A stretch of DNA of 64,000 nucleotides from Citrobacter sp. wls619 (GTDB taxonomy: Bacteria; Pseudomonadota; Gammaproteobacteria; Enterobacterales; Enterobacteriaceae). How positions within the stretch are numbered: the stretch's first letter is position 1; the number at the start of each line of letters is the position of its first letter. Both the position numbers and the translations under genes were made by a program. The DNA lies in NCBI RefSeq assembly GCF_005281345.1, contig NZ_SZXJ01000064.1, positions 1 to 64,000 on the forward strand. Direction: 5' to 3'. The notes under the pieces were generated by a model. The model was not told the DNA's origin, searched no databases, and saw only the letters and a program-made list of their open reading frames with translations. Positions 1 through 9,945 of the stretch are shown here, one piece after another.

Positions 1-68
1 AGTTATTTCAGGCTGACAAGGGGAAATTTGAAATTATTTACTGAGTGCGTATTTTTTATTCTTTCCGT

Positions 69-614
69 TTATTTTGACAACGTTTTGTTGGTTAATTGGG
101 CTATTTCCCGGGCAAATCCCGCCACCTGTTCCCAGTCGGTATAGATCACTTCTTTCTTCGTATCCGTTTCACCACCTGACATCTTCATAATCAGTTGGAT
201 CATGACGCGGTCATACCAGCGATAGCGGGGATACAACAAAGCACCCGCGATCACCGCGCTGCGATCGGGTCGCCACGGCGAGCTCATCAGAAACTTACGC
301 GCATAGCTATTGGTTTGTGGTGTGCGTTTCTCCGGTTTACGGGCAACCAGGTTTACAGAGTAAAACGCACTCGGCATCGTATTCAGCTGCGTGGCATGCT
401 TTTTCACAAATTCCTGAAATGCCGAATGGTAATGGCCATAGCGAATTGATGCGCCAATCACCACGCTGTCATAGTTTTTCCACTCCGGCTCTTCGGTACG
501 ATGCAAATTCATGACATCTGCCCAGACACCCAGCTCTTTAAGTTCAGAAGCCAGATACTCAGCGATTTCGCGCGTTTGTCCGTCCCGGGAAGAAAAAAGA
601 ATCAGTGTTTTCAC
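69..614 (-). CDS. hemG: Menaquinone-dependent protoporphyrinogen IX dehydrogenase
   Basis: Oxidises protoporphyrinogen IX to protoporphyrin IX in haem synthesis, passing electrons via FMN to membrane quinones. The 181-residue protein has a flavodoxin fold: the FMN-phosphate loop SSRDGQTR lies near residues 8-15 and a second FMN segment, [10 protein letters not shown], near residue 54. The long basic insert after residue 100 ([12 protein letters not shown] and following) distinguishes HemG from simple flavodoxins. The start is GTG at 614 with GGAG upstream, 11 nt after the trkH stop, so it is probably co-transcribed with trkH. Near-identical to E. coli HemG in sequence and length. In K-12 an rRNA operon follows hemG; bases 1-68 show nothing recognisable. 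Confidence 0.95.
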   Translation of the reverse strand: MKTLILFSSRDGQTREIAEYLASELKELGVWADVMNLHRTEEPEWKNYDSVVIGASIRYGHYHSAFQEFVKKHATQLNTMPSAFYSVNLVARKPEKRTPQTNSYARKFLMSSPWRPDRSAVIAGALLYPRYRWYDRVMIQLIMKMSGGETDTKKEVIYTDWEQVAGFAREIAQLTNKTLSK

Positions 615-625
615 GTGTTACTCCA

Positions 626-2077
626 TTATTCACGCCAGAAAGTAGGGGTAAAGAGCACCAGCAGAGTAAAGACTTCCAGACGACCAAACAGCATGTTGGC
701 AATCAGGATCCATTTCGCCACCGGGTTCATGCTGGCAAAATTGTCGGCAACAACCCCCAGACCAGGCCCGAGGTTATTCAGCGTCGCCACTACGGAGGCA
801 AACGCAGAGAAGTCATCCACACCGGTCGCAATAATTGCCAGCATACTGATAATAAAGACCAGCGCATAGGCAGAAAAGAAGCCCCATACCGCTTCAAGGA
901 TTCGTTCCGGTAACGCTCGGTTGCCCAACTTAATGCTATAGACCGCATTGGGGTGAACCAGTCGCTTCAGTTCGCGGTTACCCTGTTTGAACAGTAACAG
1001 GATACGAATTACCTTCAAACCACCGCCCGTTGACCCGGCACAGCCACCAATAAACGCAGAACACAGTAGCAGCACCGGCAGGAACAACGGCCAGCGAGCA
1101 ATACTGTCCGTGGTAAACCCGGCTGTGGTCGCCATCGATACGACCTGGAAAAATGCCTGGTTGATTGTCGTAAGCGCCGAACCGTATGTATTGTGTATCC
1201 ACAGCACCAGTGTACAGACGGCCACCAGCGTTAGTTGCACCCCGATAAACATGCGGAATTCAGGGTCGCGCCAATAAACCTTCAGGCTGCGCCCACTTAA
1301 TAGAGAGAAGTGCAGGCCGTAGTTACAACCGGAGATCAGCAAGAAGATAGCGATAATGGTGTTGATGGTAGGACTGTCAAAATAGCCCACACTGGCGTCG
1401 TGTGTTGAAAAGCCGCCGATAGCAATAGTGGCGAAGCTATGGCCGATAGCGTCAAAGGCAGGCATCCCGGCAAACCACAGCGCCAGCGCACACGCAACCG
1501 TCAATAGCACATAGATGAGCCACAAGGTTTTCGCCGTTTCGGCAATACGTGGGCGCATTTTGTTATCTTTCAGCGGCCCCGGCATTTCTGCACGATAAAG
1601 CTGCATCCCACCCACGCCAAGGATAGGCAAGATAGCCACCGCCAGGACGATGATCCCCATACCACCAAACCATTGCAGCATCTGACGATAAAAGAGAATG
1701 GCATGCGGCAGTGAATCCAGACCCACCAGCGTCGTCGCCCCCGTGGTGGTTAAACCGGAAAAGGATTCAAAAAAAGCGTCGGTGATCGTCAGGTTCGGAC
1801 TCTCTGCAAAAATGAACGGTAGCGCACCCACGCTACCCAGCACAGTCCAGAATAAGACGACGATCAGAAACCCTTCACGGGATTTCAGTTCGCCCTTCTC
1901 CTTACGGTTCGGCCACCACAGCATGGAGCCGATCGCCAGGGCAACAAAGAAAGTTTGCGTAAATGCACGACCCGCACCATCACGGTAGATAAGTGCTACC
2001 AGTCCGGGGATGATCATCGTCCCCGAAAATAAGATGACCAGTAGTCCAACGATTCGGGTGATGGCGCGAAAATGCAT
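626..2077 (-). CDS. trkH: Trk potassium transport subunit TrkH
   Basis: Inner-membrane channel subunit of the Trk K+ uptake system; it works with the NAD-binding TrkA and sometimes TrkE, both encoded elsewhere. The 483-residue length is that of E. coli TrkH. Four pore-loop repeats carry the selectivity-filter segments: TTTGAT near residue 110, GGFSTHD near 221, TTAGFTTD near 317 and NLGPGLG near 435, set among about ten hydrophobic helices. It lies between yigZ (38 nt upstream) and hemG (11 nt downstream), as in E. coli. Confidence 0.95.
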   Translation of the reverse strand: MHFRAITRIVGLLVILFSGTMIIPGLVALIYRDGAGRAFTQTFFVALAIGSMLWWPNRKEKGELKSREGFLIVVLFWTVLGSVGALPFIFAESPNLTITDAFFESFSGLTTTGATTLVGLDSLPHAILFYRQMLQWFGGMGIIVLAVAILPILGVGGMQLYRAEMPGPLKDNKMRPRIAETAKTLWLIYVLLTVACALALWFAGMPAFDAIGHSFATIAIGGFSTHDASVGYFDSPTINTIIAIFLLISGCNYGLHFSLLSGRSLKVYWRDPEFRMFIGVQLTLVAVCTLVLWIHNTYGSALTTINQAFFQVVSMATTAGFTTDSIARWPLFLPVLLLCSAFIGGCAGSTGGGLKVIRILLLFKQGNRELKRLVHPNAVYSIKLGNRALPERILEAVWGFFSAYALVFIISMLAIIATGVDDFSAFASVVATLNNLGPGLGVVADNFASMNPVAKWILIANMLFGRLEVFTLLVLFTPTFWRE

Positions 2078-2115
2078 CTCTGCCGCTTCCTTAGTTCTTT
2101 AAAATGAGGTGGGGA

Positions 2116-2730
2116 TTATTCTGCAATCGATAACAATTGCAATGAACCACGACTAAAATCCGCCAGCTTTGCTGAAAATTCATCCACTTTCGCATAAGGA
2201 AGCGCTACCCGAAGCAGAACGAATGCCTGGTAATCACTGAAAACGATTTTACCGTCAAACTGCCCCAACAGTGTTTCAATGCCTGCCAGTTGGCCGTACT
2301 CACACTGCAAAGTATATTCGGTTAATGGCGTCTTGCGCTGTGTCGTCAACTGACGCAGCGCCTGATTCACACCGCCACCGTAGGCCTTTACCAGCCCACC
2401 GGTACCAAGAAGGATACCGCCGTAGTAACGCACCACCACCGCGGTAATCTCACCAACGCCGCTCCCCATCAGTTGCGCGAGCATCGGCTTGCCCGCCGTA
2501 CCCGCCGGTTCACCATCGTCTGAAAACCCCAGCTGCTGCGAGTCATTCGGCGCACCCGCCACCCACGCCACACAATGATGACGGGCATCCGGGTGGTCCG
2601 CTCTGACTGACTCAACAAATGCTTTCGCCGCTTCTACACCGTCCGTATGGGCGAGCAATGTAATGAAGCGGCTTTTTTTGATTTCTTCAACGACGCTCAC
2701 CGGCGCCGCAGGGATTAACCAACTGTCCAT
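2116..2730 (-). CDS. yigZ: IMPACT-family protein YigZ
   Basis: A 204-residue member of the UPF0029/IMPACT family. The N-terminal domain holds the conserved SDDGEPAGTAGKPML segment near residues 77-91 followed by VVRYYGGILLGTGGL; a smaller ferredoxin-like domain makes up the C-terminal part. Family members are linked to translation control under stress, but the biochemical role in bacteria is not settled. The ATG shares one base with the pepQ stop (TAATG), so it is translationally coupled to pepQ. Confidence 0.9.
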   Translation of the reverse strand: MDSWLIPAAPVSVVEEIKKSRFITLLAHTDGVEAAKAFVESVRADHPDARHHCVAWVAGAPNDSQQLGFSDDGEPAGTAGKPMLAQLMGSGVGEITAVVVRYYGGILLGTGGLVKAYGGGVNQALRQLTTQRKTPLTEYTLQCEYGQLAGIETLLGQFDGKIVFSDYQAFVLLRVALPYAKVDEFSAKLADFSRGSLQLLSIAE

Positions 2731-4061
2731 TACGCCAGTTTCAAATCCCGCGTCATGTTTTCAATATTGCTCTCGTGGACAACCACGTTGTCTTCAATAC
2801 GAATCCCGCCGAACGGCTTCAGCGCTTCAATTTTCTGCCAGTTGAAGTGCTTGCTGAATTTCCCTTCACGCCACGGGGCGAGCAGCGATTCAATGAAGTA
2901 GATACCCGGCTCGATGGTCAGAACCATGCCCGGCTGCAGCACACGGGTGCAACGCAGGTAAGGGTACTTCGACGGCGCGGCAAGGTGCGTGCCCGTGTCA
3001 TCCTGCATGAAACCGGCAACATCATGCACCTGCAGACCTAGCGGGTGGCCGATACCGTGCGGCATAAACGGTCCGGTGAGATCATTTTCCACCATCGCCT
3101 CTTCACTCATGTCGGTGATGATTTGATGCTTACGCAGTAGCTTCGCAATACGCTGATGGAACTGAATGTGATAATCCACGTAGCTGGTGCCTGCTTTCAT
3201 GGTAGCAATCAACGCCAGCTCTTCGTCGTTAACGTCTTTCACCAGCTGTGCATAGTCGTTGTCGCTTTTCGCCGACCAGGTACGCGTCAGGTCTGCTGCA
3301 TAACCGTTATATTCCGCTCCCGCATCCAGCAGGAAGCTGCGGATTTCGGACGGTGCCTGATGATCCAGTTTGGTATAATGCAGCACCGAAGCATGCTCGT
3401 TAAGCGCCACGATATTGCTGTACGGCACGTCGGTATCGCGGTGACCGGTCGCGGTCAGGTAGGCGAGGTTGATATCAAACTCGCTCATCCCGGAACGGAA
3501 CGCTTCTTCCGCGGCACGGTGCCCACTCACCGCCATTTTCTGCGCTTCACGCATACAGGCCAGTTCGTAATCTGTTTTATAGGCTCGGTAATAGTGCAGG
3601 TAGTCGATCACCCCTTTCGGGTTGATGTTGCTGGCCGCGATGTCCAGTTGCAGCGCACGTTCCGGAACCGGACCGATATAACCGATATTGCCGCGTGCAG
3701 CAGGCAGTTGGCTACCAATACCCTCCGCTTTAGGCAGCGCAATGATCTCAATTTCTTCCGTCCAGAAGGAAGTCGGCAGCGGCTCTACGTTGTGCCAGTA
3801 ATCAACCGGCAAATAAAACCACAGTTTCGGCTTGTTCACGCCATCCACCAGCAACCAGCAGTTGGGAACCTGCGTTACGGGAACCCAGGCTTTAAACTGC
3901 GGGTTGACCTTAAACGGATACGGATGGTCGTCGAGAAAAACGTTAACAAGTTCGCCAGAATGAATAAGTAACGCATCCAGCTTGAAGCGCGCCAGTGCAT
4001 CACGCGTACGTTCTTGTAAGGTAACAATATGATTTTTATAGAGCGCGGCCAGTGATTCCAT
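2730..4061 (-). CDS. pepQ: Xaa-Pro dipeptidase PepQ
   Basis: Cytosolic metallopeptidase that splits dipeptides with C-terminal proline. The 443 residues match the E. coli length. The pita-bread fold (M24B) metal ligands are visible: two Asp in [19 protein letters not shown], the His region [17 protein letters not shown], Glu in TIEPGIYF and Glu in [11 protein letters not shown]. It is transcribed divergently from fadB and overlaps yigZ by one base downstream. Confidence 0.95.
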   Translation of the reverse strand: MESLAALYKNHIVTLQERTRDALARFKLDALLIHSGELVNVFLDDHPYPFKVNPQFKAWVPVTQVPNCWLLVDGVNKPKLWFYLPVDYWHNVEPLPTSFWTEEIEIIALPKAEGIGSQLPAARGNIGYIGPVPERALQLDIAASNINPKGVIDYLHYYRAYKTDYELACMREAQKMAVSGHRAAEEAFRSGMSEFDINLAYLTATGHRDTDVPYSNIVALNEHASVLHYTKLDHQAPSEIRSFLLDAGAEYNGYAADLTRTWSAKSDNDYAQLVKDVNDEELALIATMKAGTSYVDYHIQFHQRIAKLLRKHQIITDMSEEAMVENDLTGPFMPHGIGHPLGLQVHDVAGFMQDDTGTHLAAPSKYPYLRCTRVLQPGMVLTIEPGIYFIESLLAPWREGKFSKHFNWQKIEALKPFGGIRIEDNVVVHESNIENMTRDLKLA

Positions 4062-4160
4062 TTTCTATCCTTCTGTTTTTTTGACCTCAAGTCTCCGCAT
4101 CTTAGCACATCGCTTTATGACTGCGTGATTTCTGCCGAGCGTGATCGAATCGTCATTTCT

Positions 4161-4189
4161 TTAATCATTTATTTGCATTTCTTTAACAT
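4161..4189 (+). promoter_or_regulatory. Putative fadB promoter
   Basis: TTAATC (4161-4166) and TAACAT (4184-4189) are separated by 17 bp and put the transcription start near 4200, just upstream of the FadR operator, the arrangement known for E. coli fadBA. The hexamers are weak, so this is a tentative assignment. Confidence 0.45.
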
Positions 4190-4208
4190 AAAACACACAC
4201 TTCGCTTC

Positions 4209-4225
4209 ATCTGGTATGACCAGAT
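4209..4225 (+). promoter_or_regulatory. FadR operator of fadBA
   Basis: ATCTGGTATGACCAGAT is a perfect inverted repeat (ATCTGGT arms around ATG). It differs from the E. coli fadB FadR site as I recall it by one central base. It sits 25 bp before the fadB start, where FadR bound without acyl-CoA would block transcription. Confidence 0.85.
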
Positions 4226-4250
4226 CACCTTGCGGATTCAGGAGACTGAC

Positions 4251-6440
4251 ATGCTTTACAAAGGCGACACCCTGTACCTTGACTGGCTGGAAGATGGCAT
4301 CGCCGAACTGGTGTTCGATGCCCCTGGTTCGGTCAATAAACTCGACACGGCCACCGTTGCCAGCCTGGGCCATGCGCTTGATGTGCTGGAAAAACAACCA
4401 AATTTAAAAGGGCTGCTCCTGCGCTCTAATAAAGCGGCTTTTATTGTCGGTGCCGATATCACCGAATTTCTTTCACTGTTCCTCGTTCCCGAAGAGCAGT
4501 TGAGCCAGTGGCTGCATTTTGCCAATAGCGTCTTTAATCGCCTGGAAGATCTGCCTGTTCCGACTATCTCTGCGGTAAACGGTTACGCGCTGGGCGGAGG
4601 CTGTGAGTGCGTGCTGGCAACTGATTATCGTCTGGCAACACCAGATCTGCGCATTGGTCTGCCGGAAACCAAACTGGGTATTATGCCGGGCTTTGGCGGT
4701 TCCGTGCGTATGCCACGTATGCTGGGTGCGGATAGCGCGCTGGAAATCATTGCTGCAGGTAAAGATGTTGGCGCTGAGCAAGCGCTGAAAATCGGCCTGG
4801 TTGATGGCGTGGTGAAACAAGACAAACTGCTTGATGGCGCGATCGCCGTATTACGTCAGGCAATCAACGGCGACCTCGACTGGAAAGCGAAACGCCAGCC
4901 GAAACTGGAACCTCTGAAACTCAGCAAAATTGAAGCAGCCATGAGCTTTACCATCGCCAAAGGCATGGTGGCACAGACGGCCGGTAAACATTATCCTGCA
5001 CCGATTACCGCAGTAAAGACCATTGAAGCAGCGGCCCGTTTTGGTCGTGAAGAAGCGCTGAACCTGGAAAATAAGAGCTTTGTTCCACTGGCGCACACCA
5101 GTGAAGCCCGCGCCCTGGTTGGGATTTTCCTTAACGATCAGTTCGTGAAAGCCAAAGCCAAAAAGCTCACCAAAAATATTGAAGCACCAAAGCAAGCAGC
5201 GGTGCTGGGTGCAGGCATTATGGGCGGCGGCATCGCTTACCAGTCTGCCTGGAAAGGCGTGCCGGTTGTCATGAAAGACATCAACGACAAGTCATTAACG
5301 CTGGGCATGACCGAAGCGGCCAAGCTGCTGAACAAACAGCTCGAGCGCGGCAAAATTGACGGTCTGAAAATGGCCGGCGTCATTTCCACTATTCAGCCAA
5401 CTCTCGACTATAGCGGTTTCGAGCGTGTAGATGTGGTAGTTGAAGCGGTAGTCGAAAACCCGAAAGTGAAAAAAGCTGTGCTGGCGGAAACCGAAGATAA
5501 GGTGCGCCCGGATACGGTACTGGCGTCGAATACGTCCACGATCCCAATTAACGAGCTGGCCAGCGTTCTCAAACGCCCGGAAAACTTCTGCGGTATGCAC
5601 TTCTTTAACCCAGTACACCGTATGCCGCTGGTTGAAATCATTCGCGGCGAGAAAAGCTCGGATGAAACCATCGCCAAGGTTGTCGCGTGGGCAAGTCAGA
5701 TGGGCAAAACGCCGATTGTGGTTAACGACTGCCCAGGCTTCTTCGTCAACCGCGTGCTGTTCCCTTACTTTGCCGGTTTCAGCCAGTTACTGCGCGACGG
5801 AGCGGATTTCCGCAAGGTCGACAAAGTGATGGAGAAACAGTTTGGCTGGCCAATGGGCCCGGCTTATCTGCTGGACGTGGTGGGTATTGATACCGCACAT
5901 CACGCTCAGGCTGTAATGTCCGCGGGCTTCCCGCAGCGTATGCAGAAAGATTATCGCGACGCGATTGATGCCCTATTTGATGCTAACCGTTTCGGACAGA
6001 AAAACGGTCTTGGATTCTGGCGTTATAAAGAAGACAACAAGGGCAAGCCGAAGAAAGAAGAAGACGCCGCCGTTGAGGGCTTACTGGCAGACGTCAGCCA
6101 GCCGAAGCGCGACTTCAGCGACGAAGAGATCATCGCTCGTATGATGATCCCAATGGTCAACGAAGTGGTGCGTTGCCTGGAAGAAGGCATCATTGCCAGC
6201 CCGGCAGAAGCCGATATGGCACTGGTTTATGGCCTGGGCTTCCCTCCGTTCCACGGTGGTGCGTTCCGCTGGCTGGATACACTTGGCAGTGCGAAGTATC
6301 TCGATATGGCGCAGCAGTATCAGCACCTGGGTCCGCTGTACGAAGTACCAGCTGGTCTGCGCGATAAAGCACGCCATAACGAACCGTATTATCCCCCGGT
6401 TGAGCCTGCCCGCCCGGTTGGCGACCTGAAAACGGCTTAA
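4251..6440 (+). CDS. fadB: Fatty acid oxidation complex alpha subunit FadB
   Basis: Multifunctional beta-oxidation enzyme: enoyl-CoA hydratase, 3-hydroxyacyl-CoA dehydrogenase, and isomerase/epimerase activities, in an alpha2-beta2 complex with FadA. The ATG at 4251 follows AGGAG by 7 nt and gives 729 residues, the E. coli length; the longer in-frame opening upstream would run through the FadR site. The N-terminal crotonase domain has the two catalytic Glu at 119 (GYALGGGCE) and 139 (GLPETKLG). The dehydrogenase half starts near residue 315 with the NAD loop LGAGIMGGG and holds the catalytic His in [15 protein letters not shown]. First gene of the fadBA operon. Confidence 0.97.
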   Translation: MLYKGDTLYLDWLEDGIAELVFDAPGSVNKLDTATVASLGHALDVLEKQPNLKGLLLRSNKAAFIVGADITEFLSLFLVPEEQLSQWLHFANSVFNRLEDLPVPTISAVNGYALGGGCECVLATDYRLATPDLRIGLPETKLGIMPGFGGSVRMPRMLGADSALEIIAAGKDVGAEQALKIGLVDGVVKQDKLLDGAIAVLRQAINGDLDWKAKRQPKLEPLKLSKIEAAMSFTIAKGMVAQTAGKHYPAPITAVKTIEAAARFGREEALNLENKSFVPLAHTSEARALVGIFLNDQFVKAKAKKLTKNIEAPKQAAVLGAGIMGGGIAYQSAWKGVPVVMKDINDKSLTLGMTEAAKLLNKQLERGKIDGLKMAGVISTIQPTLDYSGFERVDVVVEAVVENPKVKKAVLAETEDKVRPDTVLASNTSTIPINELASVLKRPENFCGMHFFNPVHRMPLVEIIRGEKSSDETIAKVVAWASQMGKTPIVVNDCPGFFVNRVLFPYFAGFSQLLRDGADFRKVDKVMEKQFGWPMGPAYLLDVVGIDTAHHAQAVMSAGFPQRMQKDYRDAIDALFDANRFGQKNGLGFWRYKEDNKGKPKKEEDAAVEGLLADVSQPKRDFSDEEIIARMMIPMVNEVVRCLEEGIIASPAEADMALVYGLGFPPFHGGAFRWLDTLGSAKYLDMAQQYQHLGPLYEVPAGLRDKARHNEPYYPPVEPARPVGDLKTA

Positions 6441-7613
<1,173 letters not shown>

Positions 7614-7635
7614 TCAAAGATAAATTCCCCTAAAT

Positions 7636-7748
7636 AATTCGCGCTGCATCGCGGCGGCAACTGAGCGAATCCCCGGGAGCATAGATAACTATGTGACCGG
7701 GGTGAGCAAAGGCAGCCAACAAAGAGGCAGTGTGAATTATGACGGGGA
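7636..7748. repeat. ERIC (IRU) intergenic repeat
   Basis: The core AATCCCCGGGAGC...GTGACCGGGGTGAGC near 7673-7723 matches the sequences behind the classical ERIC primers, with the ATAGATAACTAT arms forming the central inverted repeat and the characteristic AATTATGACGGG at the right end. It looks near full length (roughly 110-127 bp). It lies between the fadA stop and the accessory regulator/kinase pair. Boundaries are approximate. Confidence 0.8.
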
Positions 7749-7768
7749 AAAGTTTAGTTGCCGTTCTT

Positions 7769-7795
7769 CCCGCCTGTCAGGGGCGGGTTTTTTAT
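7769..7795 (+). terminator. Rho-independent terminator after fadA
   Basis: CCCGCC (7769-7774) pairs with GGCGGG (7782-7787), followed directly by six T. The T tract runs into the stop codon of the convergent LacI-family gene. Confidence 0.75.
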
Positions 7796-8772
7796 TTCCC
7801 TGAACTACCACGTACCACCAACTGTACCGGCAGCAACAGATTCTCTTCCGGCTTGCCTGCCAGCAGTAAACGCAGTGCTTCGCGCCCTAGTTGCTGCTTA
7901 TCAACCGCAATCGTAGTCAGCGGCGGATGTGACCAGGCCGCAGCATCAATATCATCAAATCCTACCAGCGCAAGATCTTCCGGAATACGAATCCCCTGCT
8001 GCGCACACACCCGCTGAACAACCATCGCCGCCGCATCGTTATAAGCAAAAATGGCATCGGGCGGTTCCGGCAGCCTGAGCAGTTCATTAACCGCCTCGAC
8101 CAACGATTGTTCGGTATCCAGCAGCGGCGGTGCGATGGCTTCATACTCTGGCGGCATCAGCAGACGGGCATCATACAGTGCCTGGCGATAACCCTTTTCA
8201 CGCTGACGAATGCTGTAGTGTGAGAGAGTACTGGCAAGAAAAGCGATACGGCTACGCCCCTGTTCGATCAAGTGTTTTGTCGCCAGATAGCCGCCCTGGG
8301 TATTGTCCGGATTGACGCAGGGCAAACCTGGAGCCCACAGATCCACCAGCACCAGCGGCAATTTCATCTGTTGCAGCAACCCAAGCAATTCAGGCTCAAA
8401 AAATCCGGCACAGATCAGCGCATCCGGCTGGTGCAGCATCACCTGCTCACTTACCGCATCGCCCGGACCGATAGAGAGAAAGCTCAGCGCAATACCCTGA
8501 TCACGGCAGGCATCATCAATCCCCAGTAACAGCTGTGAGTAAAATGGCAATGCCCGGCTAATATTGTGTTGTCGATGCAACAAAAACAGGACTCGCTTGA
8601 GCTTGTCACTGCGCAGGCGGGAAAAATCATAACCTTGCTGTTGCGCCACAGAAATAATGCGCAATCGGGTATCTTCACGCAACCCGGGCTGACCTTTTAG
8701 TGCGCGGGATACAGCGCCAACTGAGACGCCGCAGGCTTCGGCAATATCTCTGATTCGTACAGGTTTCGTCAT
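7792..8772 (-). CDS. LacI-family transcriptional regulator (accessory)
   Basis: A 326-residue repressor-type protein that I cannot match to a named regulator. The N-terminal helix-turn-helix begins at RIRDIAEACGVSVGAVSRALKG with the hinge near residues 50-60, followed by a periplasmic-binding-protein-like effector domain with typical segments (FAYNDAAAM, VGFDDIDAA, HPPLTTIAVD). The ATG at 8772 with GAGAG upstream starts just before the HTH; the in-frame opening to 8970 would overlap the kinase gene. It is 10 nt downstream of the ROK kinase on the same strand, so kinase and regulator form an operon. The effector is probably a sugar or sugar phosphate handled by the kinase (inference). The pair is absent from this position in E. 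coli K-12. Confidence 0.85.
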   Translation of the reverse strand: MTKPVRIRDIAEACGVSVGAVSRALKGQPGLREDTRLRIISVAQQQGYDFSRLRSDKLKRVLFLLHRQHNISRALPFYSQLLLGIDDACRDQGIALSFLSIGPGDAVSEQVMLHQPDALICAGFFEPELLGLLQQMKLPLVLVDLWAPGLPCVNPDNTQGGYLATKHLIEQGRSRIAFLASTLSHYSIRQREKGYRQALYDARLLMPPEYEAIAPPLLDTEQSLVEAVNELLRLPEPPDAIFAYNDAAAMVVQRVCAQQGIRIPEDLALVGFDDIDAAAWSHPPLTTIAVDKQQLGREALRLLLAGKPEENLLLPVQLVVRGSSGK

Positions 8773-8782
8773 TTCACTCTCA

Positions 8783-9697
8783 TTAACTCGACACGGTGGC
8801 CCGTTGTGCCCCCAGCCATGCTGCACCACGTACACCGCTGCTGTCGCCGTGGCGGGCCTGAATAATCGGTGTACGGCACTGTTTACCAAATACGTACTGT
8901 GCCACGCGCGCCTGCAAGCCTGAATACAGTATATCGATATTAGATACCCCGCCACCCAGCACAATAACATCAGGGTCGAGCGTATTCACAATGCTCGCCA
9001 ACGCGCGCGCCAGTTGATCACAGTAACGCTCCCATAACAGGCAAGCGTCTGCATCACCCAATTCTACCTGCTGCATGATGTGAGGAACGCTGACATGTTG
9101 ATGAGTGTGATTGATGTACTGGCGTTCCAGACCACTACCAGAGATAAAACTTTCAATACAGTTCTGTTGCCCGCAATAGCAGGTAACCACCTCACCATCC
9201 CGGGACTCATGGTAACGTGGCAATGCATTATGCCCCCACTCTCCAGCGCAGGCATTAGGACCGGAGATCAAACGGTTATCAATACACAATCCGCCTCCGC
9301 AGCCAGTACCGAGAATTACGCCAAATACCACACTGTGTCCGCGTCCACTGCCGTCCATAGCCTCTGACAGTGTAAAGCAGTTAGCATCGTTAGTGACGGG
9401 CACAGGCATCCCTAATGCGTGTTCAAGGTCACGGGTAAAAGCCTGTTGATTTAGCACCAGAATGTTGGAATTTTTAATGAATCCCTTGCTGTCTACGGCT
9501 CCAGGGACCCCGATACCGACCGACAAAGGTTGGTTAACAGTCTGCATAGCCTTAGCAATCATATCCGTCACGGCCTGGAAAAAATCGCCGTAGCTTTGCC
9601 TGGGTGTAGCGCATCGTTCGCGGTAAATAATCTCACCCGCTTTATCAATTACCACCGCTTCAATTTTAGTCCCGCCTATATCCAGTCCAAGCCTCAT
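8783..9697 (-). CDS. ROK-family sugar kinase, Mak (fructokinase)-like (accessory)
   Basis: Predicted ATP-dependent hexose kinase of 304 residues. ROK features in order: ATP phosphate loop LDIGGTK (5-11), GIGVPGAV (61-68), catalytic Asp104 in NDANC, ILGTGCGGG (128-136), GEWGHN (152-157) and the zinc site His156 with Cys173/175/180 (CYCGQQNC). The C-terminal RHGDSSGVRGAAWL (282-295) resembles E. coli fructokinase Mak more than NagK, so a fructose or related hexose substrate is likely but unproven. The ATG at 9697 follows GGAGAGG; the upstream in-frame extension runs through the operator palindromes and is not credible as coding. First gene of a two-gene operon with the LacI-type regulator; no transporter gene is adjacent. 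Confidence 0.85.
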   Translation of the reverse strand: MRLGLDIGGTKIEAVVIDKAGEIIYRERCATPRQSYGDFFQAVTDMIAKAMQTVNQPLSVGIGVPGAVDSKGFIKNSNILVLNQQAFTRDLEHALGMPVPVTNDANCFTLSEAMDGSGRGHSVVFGVILGTGCGGGLCIDNRLISGPNACAGEWGHNALPRYHESRDGEVVTCYCGQQNCIESFISGSGLERQYINHTHQHVSVPHIMQQVELGDADACLLWERYCDQLARALASIVNTLDPDVIVLGGGVSNIDILYSGLQARVAQYVFGKQCRTPIIQARHGDSSGVRGAAWLGAQRATVSS

Positions 9698-9751
9698 GGT
9701 GACCTCTCCTCTCATTGGCATCTCGCAGTTATGATGCTGCATAGAGTGCCT

Positions 9752-9772
9752 AATTTGTTTACTAAACAAATT
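9752..9772 (-). promoter_or_regulatory. 21-bp palindromic operator candidate, copy 1
   Basis: Perfect inverted repeat: arms AATTTGTTTA and TAAACAAATT around one central base, 55 bp upstream of the ROK kinase start. Its core TTTGTTTACTAAA recurs 69 bp away at 9823-9835. Odd-length palindromes in front of an operon that encodes its own LacI-type protein are usually that protein's binding sites; this is inference. Confidence 0.6.
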
Positions 9773-9822
9773 GTGAGATGTCACAAAACGCTGTGATGTC
9801 TGCAAATAAATAGGAAAGTAAT

Positions 9823-9835
9823 TTTGTTTACTAAA
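9823..9835 (-). promoter_or_regulatory. Operator candidate, copy 2 (imperfect)
   Basis: TTTGTTTACTAAA repeats exactly the 13-bp core of the palindrome at 9752-9772, but here the right arm degenerates to TAAAAATA. Two spaced copies suggest repression by DNA looping, or one operator plus an auxiliary site. Confidence 0.5.
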
Positions 9836-9915
9836 AATAATACGGTTTTGTAAAGCAGGAGATATGCAAAGATGCTGGGCCAGCAACCGTTATGTGGAAG
9901 GTGGGGAATTTATCA

Positions 9916-9940
9916 ATGCGCCGGCGGGGTTCCGGCGCAT
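9916..9940 (-). terminator. Hairpin downstream of fre
   Basis: ATGCGCCGG (9916-9924) pairs perfectly with CCGGCGCAT (9932-9940) around a 7-nt loop, just past the fre stop. There is no strong U tract on the minus strand (TTGATAAATT), so termination may be weak. Confidence 0.5.
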
Positions 9941-9945
9941 ATCGC

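Noticed and set aside
3156-3971. 271-codon ORF opposite pepQ
   Set aside because: Antisense shadow of a strongly conserved gene; His/Arg/Val-rich composition typical of such shadows.
8773-8970. N-terminal extension of the LacI-family gene
   Set aside because: It overlaps the end of the ROK kinase and precedes a canonical HTH start with its own ribosome site at 8772.
9771-9796. CRP site upstream of the ROK kinase
   Set aside because: Half-sites TGTGA/TCACA are present but spaced by 4 bp, not 6, so the call is not supported; the palindrome is reported separately.
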